A DNA stretch of 59,105 nt, from assembly GCA_049965455.1 (NCBI GenBank), contig JBMFWH010000004.1, forward strand, positions 1 through 59,105, read 5' to 3'. The notes below the pieces were generated by a model. That model worked only from the letters and a program-made list of their open reading frames with translations, made no database searches and was not told the DNA's origin. Positions 17,079-26,630 of the stretch are shown here, in pieces. The position numbers and the translations under genes were made by a program. This DNA is from JAVRLB01 sp049965455. Lineage in GTDB: Archaea > Thermoplasmatota > Thermoplasmata > Thermoplasmatales > ARK-15. Within the stretch, counting starts at the first letter, position 1. Each line of letters opens with the position of its first letter.

Positions 17079-17152
17079 GGGTCCGTAGCTCAGTACGGTA
17101 GAGCATCTGGCTTTTAACCAGGTGGCCGGGGGTTCAAATCCCCTCGGACCCG
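17079..17152 (+). tRNA. trnK: tRNA-Lys (anticodon TTT)
   Basis: A 74-base cloverleaf. The acceptor stem GGGTCCG pairs with CGGACCC, the D arm starts GCTCAGTACGGTAGAGC, the anticodon arm is CTGGCTTTTAACCAG with loop anticodon TTT, and the T arm has GGTTCAAATC. The discriminator is G and CCA is not encoded. No intron. A TATA-like AATTTATATG lies near 17027-17037. The RNA polymerase operon begins 28 bases downstream, so the two may share transcription. Confidence 0.97.
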
Positions 17153-17179
17153 TAATAAGTTTAAAGGAGTAATAATAAT

Positions 17180-17434
17180 ATGAAAAAATTTAATGTCCTA
17201 GAACATGAATTAGTTCCCGAACATTATTTAGTTCCTCGAGAGGAGGAAGAAAAGATACTTCAAGAACTATCAGTTGATAAGAGTTTACTGCCGAAAATTT
17301 ATAGATCTGATCCAGCGGTAAAGATGCTTGAAAAAATTTATGGCCCGATAGAATCCGGGCGAATTGTAAAGATTATACGGAACAGCGCTGTGGCCGGAAA
17401 GACTATAGTCTATAGGACTGTAGTTGAACAGTAA
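17180..17434 (+). CDS. rpoH: DNA-directed RNA polymerase subunit H (Rpo5)
   Basis: An 84-residue archaeal RpoH, equivalent to the C-terminal domain of eukaryotic Rpb5, at the downstream-DNA jaw. Marks are NVLEHELVPEHYLV near the N-terminus, KSLLPKIYRSDPAV in the middle, and GRIVKIIRNSAVAGKTIVYR at the end. A GGAG ribosome binding site (AAAGGAGTAATAAT) precedes the ATG, as expected for a leadered transcript that starts upstream, possibly with tRNA-Lys. It is the first gene of rpoH-rpoB-rpoA1-rpoA2. Confidence 0.96.
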   Translation: MKKFNVLEHELVPEHYLVPREEEEKILQELSVDKSLLPKIYRSDPAVKMLEKIYGPIESGRIVKIIRNSAVAGKTIVYRTVVEQ

Positions 17435-17477
17435 CCAGCTATTTTTAAAAAATAAAATTAAAAAGGTGTATTAAAAT

Positions 17478-20400
17478 ATGAAAAATGTAATTGATGCGTT
17501 CTTTAGAGAGAGAAGTATAGTAAATCATCACATAGCATCGTATAATAACTTTATCCCATCTGCGGACAACGTTGAGAATGTTTTGCAGCACATAATAGAC
17601 AGCACTAAGATCTCCGATGAAGATATGCCTGGAGAGTTAACATTGGACCGGAGCAAGACCGGTGGCAAGATAATAAAAATAAGGTTTGGGAGAGACAAAG
17701 AGAATCCAAACCTGCCTACTGTAAAGTTCGTGATGTCTGCGGGCAGGGGAGGATCTGATTTTAACAGGATAAAGACACCCATGGAGGCAAGAATCAGGGA
17801 TTTTACATACAGTGGCGAGCTATTCATAACTTTTCAGGAAATTGACATTGATGATAAAACGAATGAAACAACGATCAAAGATGCCGAAGAAGTTAAGATC
17901 GGCGATATACCGATAATGATAAAGTCCAAGGTTTGCGTTTTAAATGAAAGAAACATCGATGATTACCTGCAGGACGAATATGTCAAAAAGCCGGCGGCAA
18001 TATCTAAAAACGACAGCTATGAGAAAAAGCTGCAGTTTCTGAAGGAAGATCCTGAAGATCCGGGCGGGTATTTTATAGTATCTGGAACTGAGCGGGTATT
18101 GGTTACTCTTGAGGATCTGGCGCCTAATCGAGTGCTGGTAGAAAAAGAGGACAAATACGATACCACGGTGGAAGTAGCCAAGATATTTTCGCAAGTGGAA
18201 GGATACAGATCCTTAATTACTGTTGAGAAGAAACTGGATGGTATGATATTAGTTTCTGTTCCTGTAATATCCGGCTCTTTATCATTAATAATACTGATGA
18301 AAGCGCTGGGTATGGAGAAGGACGAAGAGATCTATAATGCGATAGTGAGCAATGAAAAGATGGGCCCTATTATCCTGGCAAACATTGAAGATTGTGAGCG
18401 TGAAAAAGGGTACATTGATGAAGGGATAATGAGTACCGCTGATGCGATCAGCTATCTAGAAAAAAGGTTTGCGGCAGGGCAGGCTAAAGAGTACCGTGAA
18501 AAAAGGATCTCGCAGATTCTGGACAAATCCCTACTGCCACATCTGGGGGACAAACCATCAGACCGCCTTAAAAAAGCACTTTATCTAGGTAGGATGGCCA
18601 GAATGGCATTAGAGCTGCATTTTAATTTGAGGGCTGAGGATGATAAAGATAACCTATCCAACAAGCGATTAAAGCTTGCAGGAGATCTATTAGAAGAGTT
18701 GTTTAGAGATGCTTTTGAATCATTATTAAAGGATCTGAAATATCATCTAGAAAGAACTTACAATCGAAAGAAGGGAATGATCAAGCTTCGTGCTGCAGTG
18801 CGTCAAGATGTCCTTACGCAGAAAATATTACACGCGATGGCAACTGGAAACTGGGTTGGAGGTAGGACCGGAGTATCACAATTGTTAGATCGGACATCCT
18901 ATCTGAGCATGATCAGCCATCTGAGAAGAATCACGTCCCCTCTCACAAGGTCCCAGCCTCATTTTGAGGCCCGAGACTTACATCCTACGCAGTGGGGCCG
19001 GTTATGCCCCAATGAAACGCCTGAAGGTCAGAATTGCGGGCTTGTAAAAAATGCAGCCTTAATCATAGATATCTCTGAAGACACGCCTATAGAGCCCATA
19101 AAAAAGGAGTTGAATGATAAAGGCCTGAAAATGATAGCCCATGATACCGGGAAGCTTGCAAGAATATATTTAAACGGTGATCTGGTAGGTTTTTATGAAG
19201 ATCCTATAGAACTGTTGAACCATCTTAAAGAAAAGCGCAGGTATGGCAATCTGTCTCACAATATCAACATGAGATATGATAATATCACAAATGAGCTAAT
19301 GATCAATGCAGACAAGGGCCGCATTAGAAGGCCTCTGTTTATAGTAAAGGATGGATCGATACTTTACACGCATAAGCACCAGGAGATGCTTCAAAACGGC
19401 AAGAAAACCATTGCAGACCTATTGAAAGAGAGCGTGATAGAGTGGGTTGATGCCGATGAAGAAGATAACGCTTTTATTGCAGTATATCCATATAACGTGC
19501 CACCAAAATGCCCGAAATGCGGGCACATTTTAAGCAGAAACGATGCAATCTGGCAAAACCCAGGCAAAGACGAGAAAAATATAGAATTGATGTGCACTTA
19601 CTGCAAAGGCACTTTCAAAGTTGAAAAGCTGCTGAATAAGGAGCACACACATCTAGAGATAGATCCTATTCTGATACTGGGTGTGATAGCAGGCATGGTT
19701 CCTTATCCTGAGCATAACATGTCTTCAAGAATCACGCTGGGAGCGGCAATGACAAAACAGTCGCTGGGATTGCCGGCATCGAATTACAGGATGAGGCCGG
19801 ATACCAGAGAGCATCTGCTGCATTACCCACAGGTTCCGCTGTTAAAAACAAAGAGCATGGAATTTTCAAAATTCATAAAGCGCCCTTCAGGCCAGAATTT
19901 TGTGGTGGCGGTGGTATCCTACCAGGGTTATAACATTCAGGATGCGCTGGTAATGAACAGGGCCGCGGTTGAGAGGGGGCTTGGAAGAAGCACGTTTTTC
20001 AGGACTTATCAATCAGAAGAGCGCAGGTACCCGGGTGGACAGATGGATCGATTTGAGATCCCGAGCCCTGATGTAAAAGGAGTGAGGACAGAGGAAGCCT
20101 ACCGTTTCCTAGACACGGACGGCATTATATCCCCAGAGCGATTTGTTAGCGGGGGAGACGTGCTTATTGGCAAGACATCTCCACCCAGATTTTTGGAAGA
20201 ACAGACAGACATAATCTCTCCGCAAAAGAGGAGAGAATCATCAGTAACGATAAGGCCGGAAGAAAGCGGATATGTGGATGGAATAATACTGACAACATCC
20301 GAGAACGGGAACAAGCTTGTAAAAGTGAAGGTGAGAGATGAACGTATACCAGAGCTCGGTGATAAATTTGCATCACGGCATGGGCAGAAAGGAGTGCTTG

Positions 20401-21101
20401 GTGCCATAGTGCCTCAGGAAGACCTGCCATTTACTGAGGATGGGGTGATACCGGACCTGATAATAAATCCTCACGCAATACCATCCAGATTAACAATAGG
20501 ACATCTTTTAGAGATGATTGGTGGTAAGGTAGGAGCCATGGAAGGCAGGTTTATAGACGGCACGGTATTTTCTGGAGAGCCAGAAGAGGCTTTGAGAAAT
20601 GCATTAAAAGAAAACGGTTTTGATTATAATGGCAGAGAGATCATGTATGATGGTATAACCGGTAAGAAGCTTGAAGCAGAGATATTTACAGGGGTAATTT
20701 ACTATCAAAAACTGCACCATATGGTCGGTGGCAAATTCCACGCAAGGTCTCGCGGGCCGGTGCAGATCCTGACAAGGCAGCCTACAGAAGGAAGATCCAG
20801 GCAGGGAGGATTGAGGTTTGGAGAGATGGAACGTGATACTTTAATAGGGCATGGAGCGGCGATGGTTATCAAAGACCGGTTACTGGATCAATCAGACGGA
20901 ACACTGCTTTATGTATGTGGCAATCCCAACTGTGGTCATGTTGCAATATTTGACCGTAAGACAGGTTCTCTAAGGTGTCCTGTATGTGGCAACAAGACTA
21001 ACATATACATGATTGAAACAAGCTACGCATTTAAGTTGATGAGAGATGAAGTAATGTCACTTGGCGTGGTTATGAGAATGGTGTTGGGTGATTTAAAATG
21101 A
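17478..21101 (+). CDS. rpoB: DNA-directed RNA polymerase subunit B (Rpo2), unsplit
   Basis: A 1207-residue second-largest subunit. Visible landmarks are the TQKILHAMATGNW lobe region, LCPNETPEGQNCGLVKN (rifampicin-pocket region), SYQGYNIQDALVMNR, and GDKFASRHGQKG, which contributes to the catalytic centre and RNA binding. A zinc-type cluster (CPKC...CTYC) lies near residues 677-714 and a C-terminal zinc site (CGNPNCG...CPVCG) near 1149-1170. Being one chain and not B'/B'' fits Thermoplasmatales and differs from methanogens and halophiles. An AAAGGTG site precedes the ATG. Overlaps rpoA1 by four bases. Confidence 0.98.
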   Translation: MKNVIDAFFRERSIVNHHIASYNNFIPSADNVENVLQHIIDSTKISDEDMPGELTLDRSKTGGKIIKIRFGRDKENPNLPTVKFVMSAGRGGSDFNRIKTPMEARIRDFTYSGELFITFQEIDIDDKTNETTIKDAEEVKIGDIPIMIKSKVCVLNERNIDDYLQDEYVKKPAAISKNDSYEKKLQFLKEDPEDPGGYFIVSGTERVLVTLEDLAPNRVLVEKEDKYDTTVEVAKIFSQVEGYRSLITVEKKLDGMILVSVPVISGSLSLIILMKALGMEKDEEIYNAIVSNEKMGPIILANIEDCEREKGYIDEGIMSTADAISYLEKRFAAGQAKEYREKRISQILDKSLLPHLGDKPSDRLKKALYLGRMARMALELHFNLRAEDDKDNLSNKRLKLAGDLLEELFRDAFESLLKDLKYHLERTYNRKKGMIKLRAAVRQDVLTQKILHAMATGNWVGGRTGVSQLLDRTSYLSMISHLRRITSPLTRSQPHFEARDLHPTQWGRLCPNETPEGQNCGLVKNAALIIDISEDTPIEPIKKELNDKGLKMIAHDTGKLARIYLNGDLVGFYEDPIELLNHLKEKRRYGNLSHNINMRYDNITNELMINADKGRIRRPLFIVKDGSILYTHKHQEMLQNGKKTIADLLKESVIEWVDADEEDNAFIAVYPYNVPPKCPKCGHILSRNDAIWQNPGKDEKNIELMCTYCKGTFKVEKLLNKEHTHLEIDPILILGVIAGMVPYPEHNMSSRITLGAAMTKQSLGLPASNYRMRPDTREHLLHYPQVPLLKTKSMEFSKFIKRPSGQNFVVAVVSYQGYNIQDALVMNRAAVERGLGRSTFFRTYQSEERRYPGGQMDRFEIPSPDVKGVRTEEAYRFLDTDGIISPERFVSGGDVLIGKTSPPRFLEEQTDIISPQKRRESSVTIRPEESGYVDGIILTTSENGNKLVKVKVRDERIPELGDKFASRHGQKGVLGAIVPQEDLPFTEDGVIPDLIINPHAIPSRLTIGHLLEMIGGKVGAMEGRFIDGTVFSGEPEEALRNALKENGFDYNGREIMYDGITGKKLEAEIFTGVIYYQKLHHMVGGKFHARSRGPVQILTRQPTEGRSRQGGLRFGEMERDTLIGHGAAMVIKDRLLDQSDGTLLYVCGNPNCGHVAIFDRKTGSLRCPVCGNKTNIYMIETSYAFKLMRDEVMSLGVVMRMVLGDLK

Positions 21102-23776
21102 TGAGATCAACAATGAGCAAAAGAATTAATTATCTAAAATTCGCATTATTATCCCCGGAGGAGATCAGAAAACTCAGTGCTGTAAAAGTTAGTGATGCAG
21201 ATACTTATGATGAAGACGGTTTTCCGATTGAACGAGGATTGATGGACCTGAGAATGGGTGTGATCGAGCCAGGATTGAAATGCAAAACTTGCAACGGCAA
21301 GGTAGATGAATGCCCGGGCCATTTCGGGCACATTGAGCTCGCAATGCCCGTTGTTCATGTAGGTTTTATAAAAGAGATCAAAACTTATTTGGATGCTACA
21401 TGCAGCAAGTGTGGCAGGGTTAAACTGGATGAATCGGAGCTTTTGATGTACAAAAGCGAGATCATGAAAGCTATAGACTCCGGAATAGAAAGCACTGAAA
21501 ATTCGCTGCTGATCAAAAAAGTGATAGAAGAGGCATCCTCTAAGGCAGTTTGTCCGCATTGCGGGGCAGAGCAGAAAAAGATCATGTTAGATAAGCCAAC
21601 TACTTTCAGGGAAGACAATGCAAAGATTACCCCCAGAGAGATAAGAGAACGATTAGAGCGCATCCCGGGCGATGATCTGCCTTACATCGGTGTGAATCCT
21701 AAAGTTGCCAGACCTGAGTGGATGATTTTGACAGTATTGCCAGTCCCACCTGTTAACGTCAGGCCTACCATCACTTTGGAAACCGGAGAAAGAAGCGAGG
21801 ATGACTTAACACACAAGCTTGTGGATATAATCAGGATCAATCAAAGGCTCAGAGAAAGCAGGGACAGTGGCGCTCCACAGCTAATTATTGAAGATTTATG
21901 GGAGCTGTTGCAATATCATATTACCACCTTTTTAGATAACCAGACCTCTGGTATACCACCTGCAAGGCACAGGAGTGGCAGGCCTTTAAAAACGCTGGTG
22001 CAGAGGTTGAAAGGTAAAGAGGGCAGGTTCAGAGCCAATCTGTCAGGTAAGAGGGTTAACTTTTCAGCAAGAACAGTGATATCTCCAGAGCCGTTTTTGT
22101 CCATTAACGAGGTAGGAGTGCCTGAACTAGCTGCGAGAGAGCTGACGGTGCCCATGATAGTTACGCCTTTTAATGTTGAAAAAACGAGGGAGATTGTAAA
22201 ATTAGGGCCTGAGCCAAAAGGTGCCAAGTATATAGCCGGAGCCAATTATGTAATCAGGCCTGACAGCAAGAGGATAAAGATCACGGAATCCAATGCTGAA
22301 GAAGTTTCTAAGAAGCTTGAATATGGATGGGTTGTAGAGAGGCAGTTAACAGATGGAGACATTGTGCTTTTTAATAGGCAGCCGTCTCTGCACAGAATGT
22401 CAATGATGGCTCACAGAGTGCGCGTAATGAACGGAAGGACGTTCAGATTCAATCTTGCAGTGTGTCCTCCTTACAATGCGGATTTTGATGGTGACGAGAT
22501 GAATCTGCATGTGTTGCAGGGAGAAGAAGCCAGGGCAGAAGCTAGAATTTTGATGCTTGTGCAGGAGCATATACGATCCCCAAGATTTGGAGGCCCCATA
22601 ATTGGTGGTGTTCATGATCATATTACCGGCCTGTTTTTGTTGACTTACAAAAATCCAAAGTTCAGCAAAGTAGATGCATTGCACATACTTTCTTACGTAA
22701 AATATGATAAGTTGCCAGATCCTGTTATAGAGGATGGCAAGGAATATTACTATGGTAAAGACCTGTTTTCTCTTATTTTGCCAAAAGACATGAATTTTGA
22801 ATATAAAAATAAACTTTGCGAAGGAGAGAAAATCTGTAAAACCTGCACTTTTGAAACCTGTCCGTATGATGCGTACGTTGCCATAAAAAACGGGAAACTG
22901 ATAAGTGGAGCAATTGACGAGAAAGGGCTGGGAGCATTTAAAGGGGTATTATTGGACAGAGTCTCTAGAGACTATCCTCCGGAGGTAGCAGCCGAGTTCA
23001 TCAATAACTTTACAAGATTGTCTGTGGGCGTGATATCGTATCTGGGGTTCAGCACAGGCATAGATGACGATGATATACCAGAAGAGGCAAAATATCAGGT
23101 TTCCGAGATATTAAATGATGCAGAATCGAAAACGCAGGAGCTGATAGACATCTATAAACGTGGCCTTTTGCAGGGATCTCCAGGGAAGTCGCTGGAAGAG
23201 ACGCTGGAAGAACTGATCATGAAAACGCTGTCAGACTATCAGAAGACTGCTGGTGATGTGGTCAGTAAGGTGCTGGGTATGGACAACTCTTCAGTAAAAA
23301 TGGCGAAATCCGGAGCTAGAGCGTCAATGTTAAATCTTGCGCAGGTTGCTGCAAATATAGGGCAGCAGGCAGTGCGAGGAAAGAGAATACAGAGAGGTTA
23401 TCAAAACAGGACTTTGCCACACTTTAAAAAAGATGATCTTGGGCCTTTTGCACACGGATACGTCAGGTCATCATATAAAGATGGGTTAAACCCGACAGAA
23501 TACTTCTTTCACGCGATGGGTGGCAGAGAAGGGCTGGTAGATACAGCTGTGCGCACATCAAGAAGCGGGTACATGCAAAGAAGGTTGATAAATGCACTTG
23601 AAGATTTGAAGGCAGATGACACAAACAAGGTTGTGGACACCACTGGCGCGATAATACAATTCAAGTTTGGAGAAGATGGCACAGACCCTACTCGCGCGTT
23701 TCAAGGAAATGCGGTGGACCTAGACAAGGCGATTACAGCAGTTATACAAGACTATTCGAAGAGAAGGAGGAAATAA
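21098..23776 (+). CDS. rpoA1: DNA-directed RNA polymerase subunit A' (Rpo1N)
   Basis: An 892-residue N-terminal part of the largest subunit. It has the clamp zinc motif CKTC...CPGHFGH near residues 61-74, a second CSKC...CPHC pair near 100-152, GKRVNFSARTVISP (switch region), and the catalytic NADFDGDEMN near 459-468. It includes the bridge-helix region (GREGLVDTAVRTSRSGYMQRR). Starts inside the rpoB stop; a second ATG six bases later (MRST versus MSKR) is also possible. A short internal cysteine cluster (CKTCTFETC, near 580) is an insertion-like feature. Confidence 0.98.
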   Translation: MMRSTMSKRINYLKFALLSPEEIRKLSAVKVSDADTYDEDGFPIERGLMDLRMGVIEPGLKCKTCNGKVDECPGHFGHIELAMPVVHVGFIKEIKTYLDATCSKCGRVKLDESELLMYKSEIMKAIDSGIESTENSLLIKKVIEEASSKAVCPHCGAEQKKIMLDKPTTFREDNAKITPREIRERLERIPGDDLPYIGVNPKVARPEWMILTVLPVPPVNVRPTITLETGERSEDDLTHKLVDIIRINQRLRESRDSGAPQLIIEDLWELLQYHITTFLDNQTSGIPPARHRSGRPLKTLVQRLKGKEGRFRANLSGKRVNFSARTVISPEPFLSINEVGVPELAARELTVPMIVTPFNVEKTREIVKLGPEPKGAKYIAGANYVIRPDSKRIKITESNAEEVSKKLEYGWVVERQLTDGDIVLFNRQPSLHRMSMMAHRVRVMNGRTFRFNLAVCPPYNADFDGDEMNLHVLQGEEARAEARILMLVQEHIRSPRFGGPIIGGVHDHITGLFLLTYKNPKFSKVDALHILSYVKYDKLPDPVIEDGKEYYYGKDLFSLILPKDMNFEYKNKLCEGEKICKTCTFETCPYDAYVAIKNGKLISGAIDEKGLGAFKGVLLDRVSRDYPPEVAAEFINNFTRLSVGVISYLGFSTGIDDDDIPEEAKYQVSEILNDAESKTQELIDIYKRGLLQGSPGKSLEETLEELIMKTLSDYQKTAGDVVSKVLGMDNSSVKMAKSGARASMLNLAQVAANIGQQAVRGKRIQRGYQNRTLPHFKKDDLGPFAHGYVRSSYKDGLNPTEYFFHAMGGREGLVDTAVRTSRSGYMQRRLINALEDLKADDTNKVVDTTGAIIQFKFGEDGTDPTRAFQGNAVDLDKAITAVIQDYSKRRRK

Positions 23777-23778
23777 TT

Positions 23779-25335
23779 ATGATAACTATCTTATGGAAAG
23801 AGTCACAGCAAATTATAGATGGCTTAAAAGAGGCTTTGCCTGCAACTCTGGGTGTGGAATTCAAGTTTGAGCATGACATTAAAGTACCGTTAAAGATGTA
23901 TGTGACTGTAGACGGTGAAAATGTCACATATTATGCTCTAGTAACAAAAATAGAGAAATATGTGGACCAAAAGCTGGATTTTCAAAGGAAAGCAAAAACA
24001 ATCGAAAACATGTTTTTCATCGAAGAGCTTGAACTGATCTCCCCTATCCCAGTCAAAGATTTTGAGAACGAGGCTGGTAAACCGATCAAAAAAGTGTCCA
24101 AGTTTTCATATTTGAGCCTTGAAGAATACGTTCCGGAACTGATCAAGAAAGTGCCAGAATTGAGCGAACCAGAATTAAAGATTTATGAGTATGGCAAGCA
24201 GCATGGAGTAGAATTGCCAAACAAGCTTATCAAGGACCTGAACGAAAAATTAAAAAATATTGATATTAAGGAAAAGGAGCTAAAAGATATTATCAAGAAA
24301 GTATGCGATGAATACAAGACAGTGAAAGTGGACAATTATGAAGCGGTGGGAATAATAGCAGCGCAGTCTATAGGCGAACCGGGAACGCAGCTTACTTTAA
24401 AGACCTTTCACTATGCGGGTGTGGCGGAGGTAGATATTACAAAAGGATTGCCAAGATTGATCGAGATTGTGGATGCAAGAATCACGCCAAGCACACCTAT
24501 GGCAGAAATTTATTTAACTGAAGAGTATGCAAAGGATCAAGACAAAGCGAAAGAGCTGGCTAAAAAGATAGAGAGCACTACGGTCCTGGATGTTGCGGAT
24601 GTGGAGATATTGGAGGCAGAGATGCAGATCCAGGTCAGGCCAGAGCCAAAGAAGATCAAGGAACGAGGCGTATCAGAACATCTGCTGAAAGAGAAAATAG
24701 AGAAGATCAAAGGATATAAGATGAGCATCGTGGAAGAAGGTCATGTGATAAAGATTTCTCTGGACGAGAGCTCTTACAAGAAGCTATACCTGCTTAGCGA
24801 AGCCATAAAAAGCCTGCTGTTGCAAGGTATATACGGCATAAAGAGAGCGATAATCAAGCTGGATGATGCTACGAAAGAATACAAGATCTTTACGCAGGGC
24901 AGTAATCTGAAAGAGATACTGGAAATGGACGGCGTAAACGGGAAAAAGGTAGTTACTAACGACATAATCGAGATTTACAACGTGCTTGGTGTAGAAGCGG
25001 CAAGAAACGCGATAATGATCGAGATGAACAAGACGCTAGCTGACCAGGGTCTTTTTGTGGACATGCGGCATCTGATGCTGGTTTCGGACATGATGACCTT
25101 TGAAGGCAATGTAGAAGCGATAGGCAGGCATGGTATAGCAGGCAAAAAAGCGAGCGTGCTTGCAAGAGCAGCGTTTGAGATCACGGCCAAGCATCTGATG
25201 AAAGCAGGATTGTTGGGTGAGGCGGATGAACTTAACGGTGTGGCTGAAAACATAATAGTAGGGCAGCCTATAACACTGGGAACTGGTGCAGTACCATTGA
25301 TCTACAAATATGAGCAGAAAGAGGTGAAAAAATGA
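23779..25335 (+). CDS. rpoA2: DNA-directed RNA polymerase subunit A'' (Rpo1C)
   Basis: The C-terminal part of the largest subunit, 518 residues. The trigger-loop region GEPGTQLTLKTFHYAG is near residues 199-214, followed by PRLIEIVDAR and the C-terminal NVLGVEAARNAI and GIAGKKASVLARAAFE motifs. The conserved core begins only near residue 140. The first 130 residues (predicted alpha/beta, with FKFEHDIKVPLKMYVTVDG) are an N-terminal extension longer than in most archaeal A'' subunits. A GGAGG site (AGAAGGAGGAAAT) precedes the ATG. The stop overlaps L30e by four bases. Confidence 0.97.
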   Translation: MITILWKESQQIIDGLKEALPATLGVEFKFEHDIKVPLKMYVTVDGENVTYYALVTKIEKYVDQKLDFQRKAKTIENMFFIEELELISPIPVKDFENEAGKPIKKVSKFSYLSLEEYVPELIKKVPELSEPELKIYEYGKQHGVELPNKLIKDLNEKLKNIDIKEKELKDIIKKVCDEYKTVKVDNYEAVGIIAAQSIGEPGTQLTLKTFHYAGVAEVDITKGLPRLIEIVDARITPSTPMAEIYLTEEYAKDQDKAKELAKKIESTTVLDVADVEILEAEMQIQVRPEPKKIKERGVSEHLLKEKIEKIKGYKMSIVEEGHVIKISLDESSYKKLYLLSEAIKSLLLQGIYGIKRAIIKLDDATKEYKIFTQGSNLKEILEMDGVNGKKVVTNDIIEIYNVLGVEAARNAIMIEMNKTLADQGLFVDMRHLMLVSDMMTFEGNVEAIGRHGIAGKKASVLARAAFEITAKHLMKAGLLGEADELNGVAENIIVGQPITLGTGAVPLIYKYEQKEVKK

Positions 25336-25619
25336 ATTTAGCAAAAGAGATAAAGAATGCTATGGAAACTGGAAAACTGTATTTTGGGCTTAAACAAGCA
25401 AAGAAAAGTTTGAAATTGAACATTGCGAAGATGTATATAGTTGCAAGCGATTGCCCGGACCCTAACTTTTTGAAAAATAAGATTGAAAATGTACCGATCT
25501 ACGTATATAACGGAAAAAGCAGTGAGTTGGGATCTATGTGCGGCGCTGTTTACAGCATATCTATAATCACAGTTTCAGATCCGGGGAACTCTGCATTACT
25601 CAGTTTGATAGAAGGATGA
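25332..25619 (+). CDS. rpl30e: Ribosomal protein eL30 (L30e)
   Basis: A 95-residue L7Ae/L30e-fold protein of the large ribosomal subunit. It shows LYFGLKQAKKSLKLNIAKM, a core ASDCPDP segment and LGSMCGAVYSISIITVSDPG, the characteristic L30e RNA-binding loop. Location between rpoA2 and nusA is the standard archaeal order. Start overlaps the rpoA2 stop by four bases. Confidence 0.93.
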   Translation: MNLAKEIKNAMETGKLYFGLKQAKKSLKLNIAKMYIVASDCPDPNFLKNKIENVPIYVYNGKSSELGSMCGAVYSISIITVSDPGNSALLSLIEG

Positions 25620-25624
25620 ATTGT

Positions 25625-26050
25625 ATGGGATCTATCAAACTGGATGATCGTTCATTGAGAATGATGAATGTATTTTTCTCAAATACGAAAGTAGAGGTTA
25701 TGGATGTATTGGAAGAAGATAGCGTAATCGTGTTTGTGATCTTTCCTGGAAGTTTGCAAAAAGCGATTCAAAATAACGGTGCAAACATACAGAAGGTGAG
25801 GGAGATGCTTGGCAAGAACATATGGGTTCTAGAATACAGCATGGATCCAAAACGATTTATAAGCAACTTTTTTTATAGGTTCAGGGTCACAAACGTGGAG
25901 CTGGACGATGCAAATGGGAAATTCAGCATAGTAGTGCATGTGAACATGGCTGAAAAGGCGAGGGCCATAGGCAAGGATGGAAAAAACCTGAAACTTGCAA
26001 GAGAGCTGATGAACAGATATTTCCCAGTAGAGAGTATTCAGATTCAATGA
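25625..26050 (+). CDS. nusA: NusA-like transcription factor (archaeal NusA, KH domains)
   Basis: A short archaeal NusA of about 141 residues made of two KH domains. KH marks are VIFPGSLQKAIQNNGANIQKVREMLG and RAIGKDGKNLKLARELM (the GxxG loop GKDG). It lacks the S1 and N-terminal polymerase-binding domains of bacterial NusA, as usual in archaea. An in-frame ATG at 25538 lies inside L30e. The start at 25625 (MGSIKLDD) gives family length, five bases after the L30e stop, with GAAGGATGA as ribosome binding site. Confidence 0.92.
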   Translation: MGSIKLDDRSLRMMNVFFSNTKVEVMDVLEEDSVIVFVIFPGSLQKAIQNNGANIQKVREMLGKNIWVLEYSMDPKRFISNFFYRFRVTNVELDDANGKFSIVVHVNMAEKARAIGKDGKNLKLARELMNRYFPVESIQIQ

Positions 26051-26060
26051 AGGCGAGAGT

Positions 26061-26279
26061 ATGAAATTATATGTTAAAGTATATTTCAGTCCTGATGGCA
26101 TATCCCCGTTAGAAATCATCCGAATTTTAAAAGAGGGCGGATTCGTGTCAGTATTTGGGCAGTTTGATTTTGTAAAAGAGTTTGACAGTGAGCAAGAATA
26201 TAATGATACAGTTACCAGGCTTTATAATGCTCTCAAGGGTACAGGAGTAATGTTCAGGATAAATACCAGGATCGAGTGA
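26061..26279 (+). CDS. Small conserved-looking protein of unknown function
   Basis: A 72-residue protein with a beta-alpha-beta-like pattern (KLYVKVYFSPDG, then EIIRILKEGGFVSVFGQFDFVKEF). I do not recognise the family. It follows nusA by ten bases with an AAGGCGAGAG ribosome binding site, so it is the last gene of the RNA polymerase operon. In many archaea rpsL (S12) follows nusA; here it does not. The pattern could fit a small ferredoxin-like fold (ACT-like), but that is only a guess. Confidence 0.65.
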   Translation: MKLYVKVYFSPDGISPLEIIRILKEGGFVSVFGQFDFVKEFDSEQEYNDTVTRLYNALKGTGVMFRINTRIE

Positions 26280-26354
26280 AAAAATAATTTTTTTCAAAGA
26301 AGATTAAAAATCTCGTCGAACTTAGTTTCTATTTTTCGCTTACCTTTTTGTTAT

Positions 26355-26510
26355 ATCTCCCTTGTTTTTATTTATTATCGCGGTGGTGAGTTTGTCCAAT
26401 TAACTACAAGAAGGCTTTCACAGATCAATAATGTGAGCGAAAATTATATTACTGTACAACTTAAAGCTCCCGCAAGGCACTATTTGAACCATGGGAAACG
26501 AGATATCAGT
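26355..26510 (+). pseudogene. Possible transposase-tail relic in the 26280-26630 intergenic gap
   Basis: The 350-base gap between the RNA polymerase operon and the convergent Nudix gene has no intact gene. A frame open from about 26355 to the TAA near 26510 reads TTRRLSQINNVSENY... NHGKRDISNRLGA without a start codon. The TRRLSxxN pattern vaguely recalls the tail of IS200/IS605 TnpB proteins, but the zinc cysteines are absent, so this is tentative. T-runs near 26286 and 26330 could terminate the RNA polymerase operon. Confidence 0.2.
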
Positions 26511-26630
26511 AATAGGCTTGGTGCATAAAGCTTATGAATCAACCAGATAATTGCTTTCAAAGTTGTATTTTAAACACAGACGATATCGTAAGTTAATGTT
26601 TATTTTTAGAGAATAATGAATAGATTTATC

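Noticed and set aside
25538..25624. Longer nusA start inside L30e
   Set aside because: The extra residues are an out-of-frame reading of L30e; the inner ATG at 25625 gives normal length and has a ribosome binding site.
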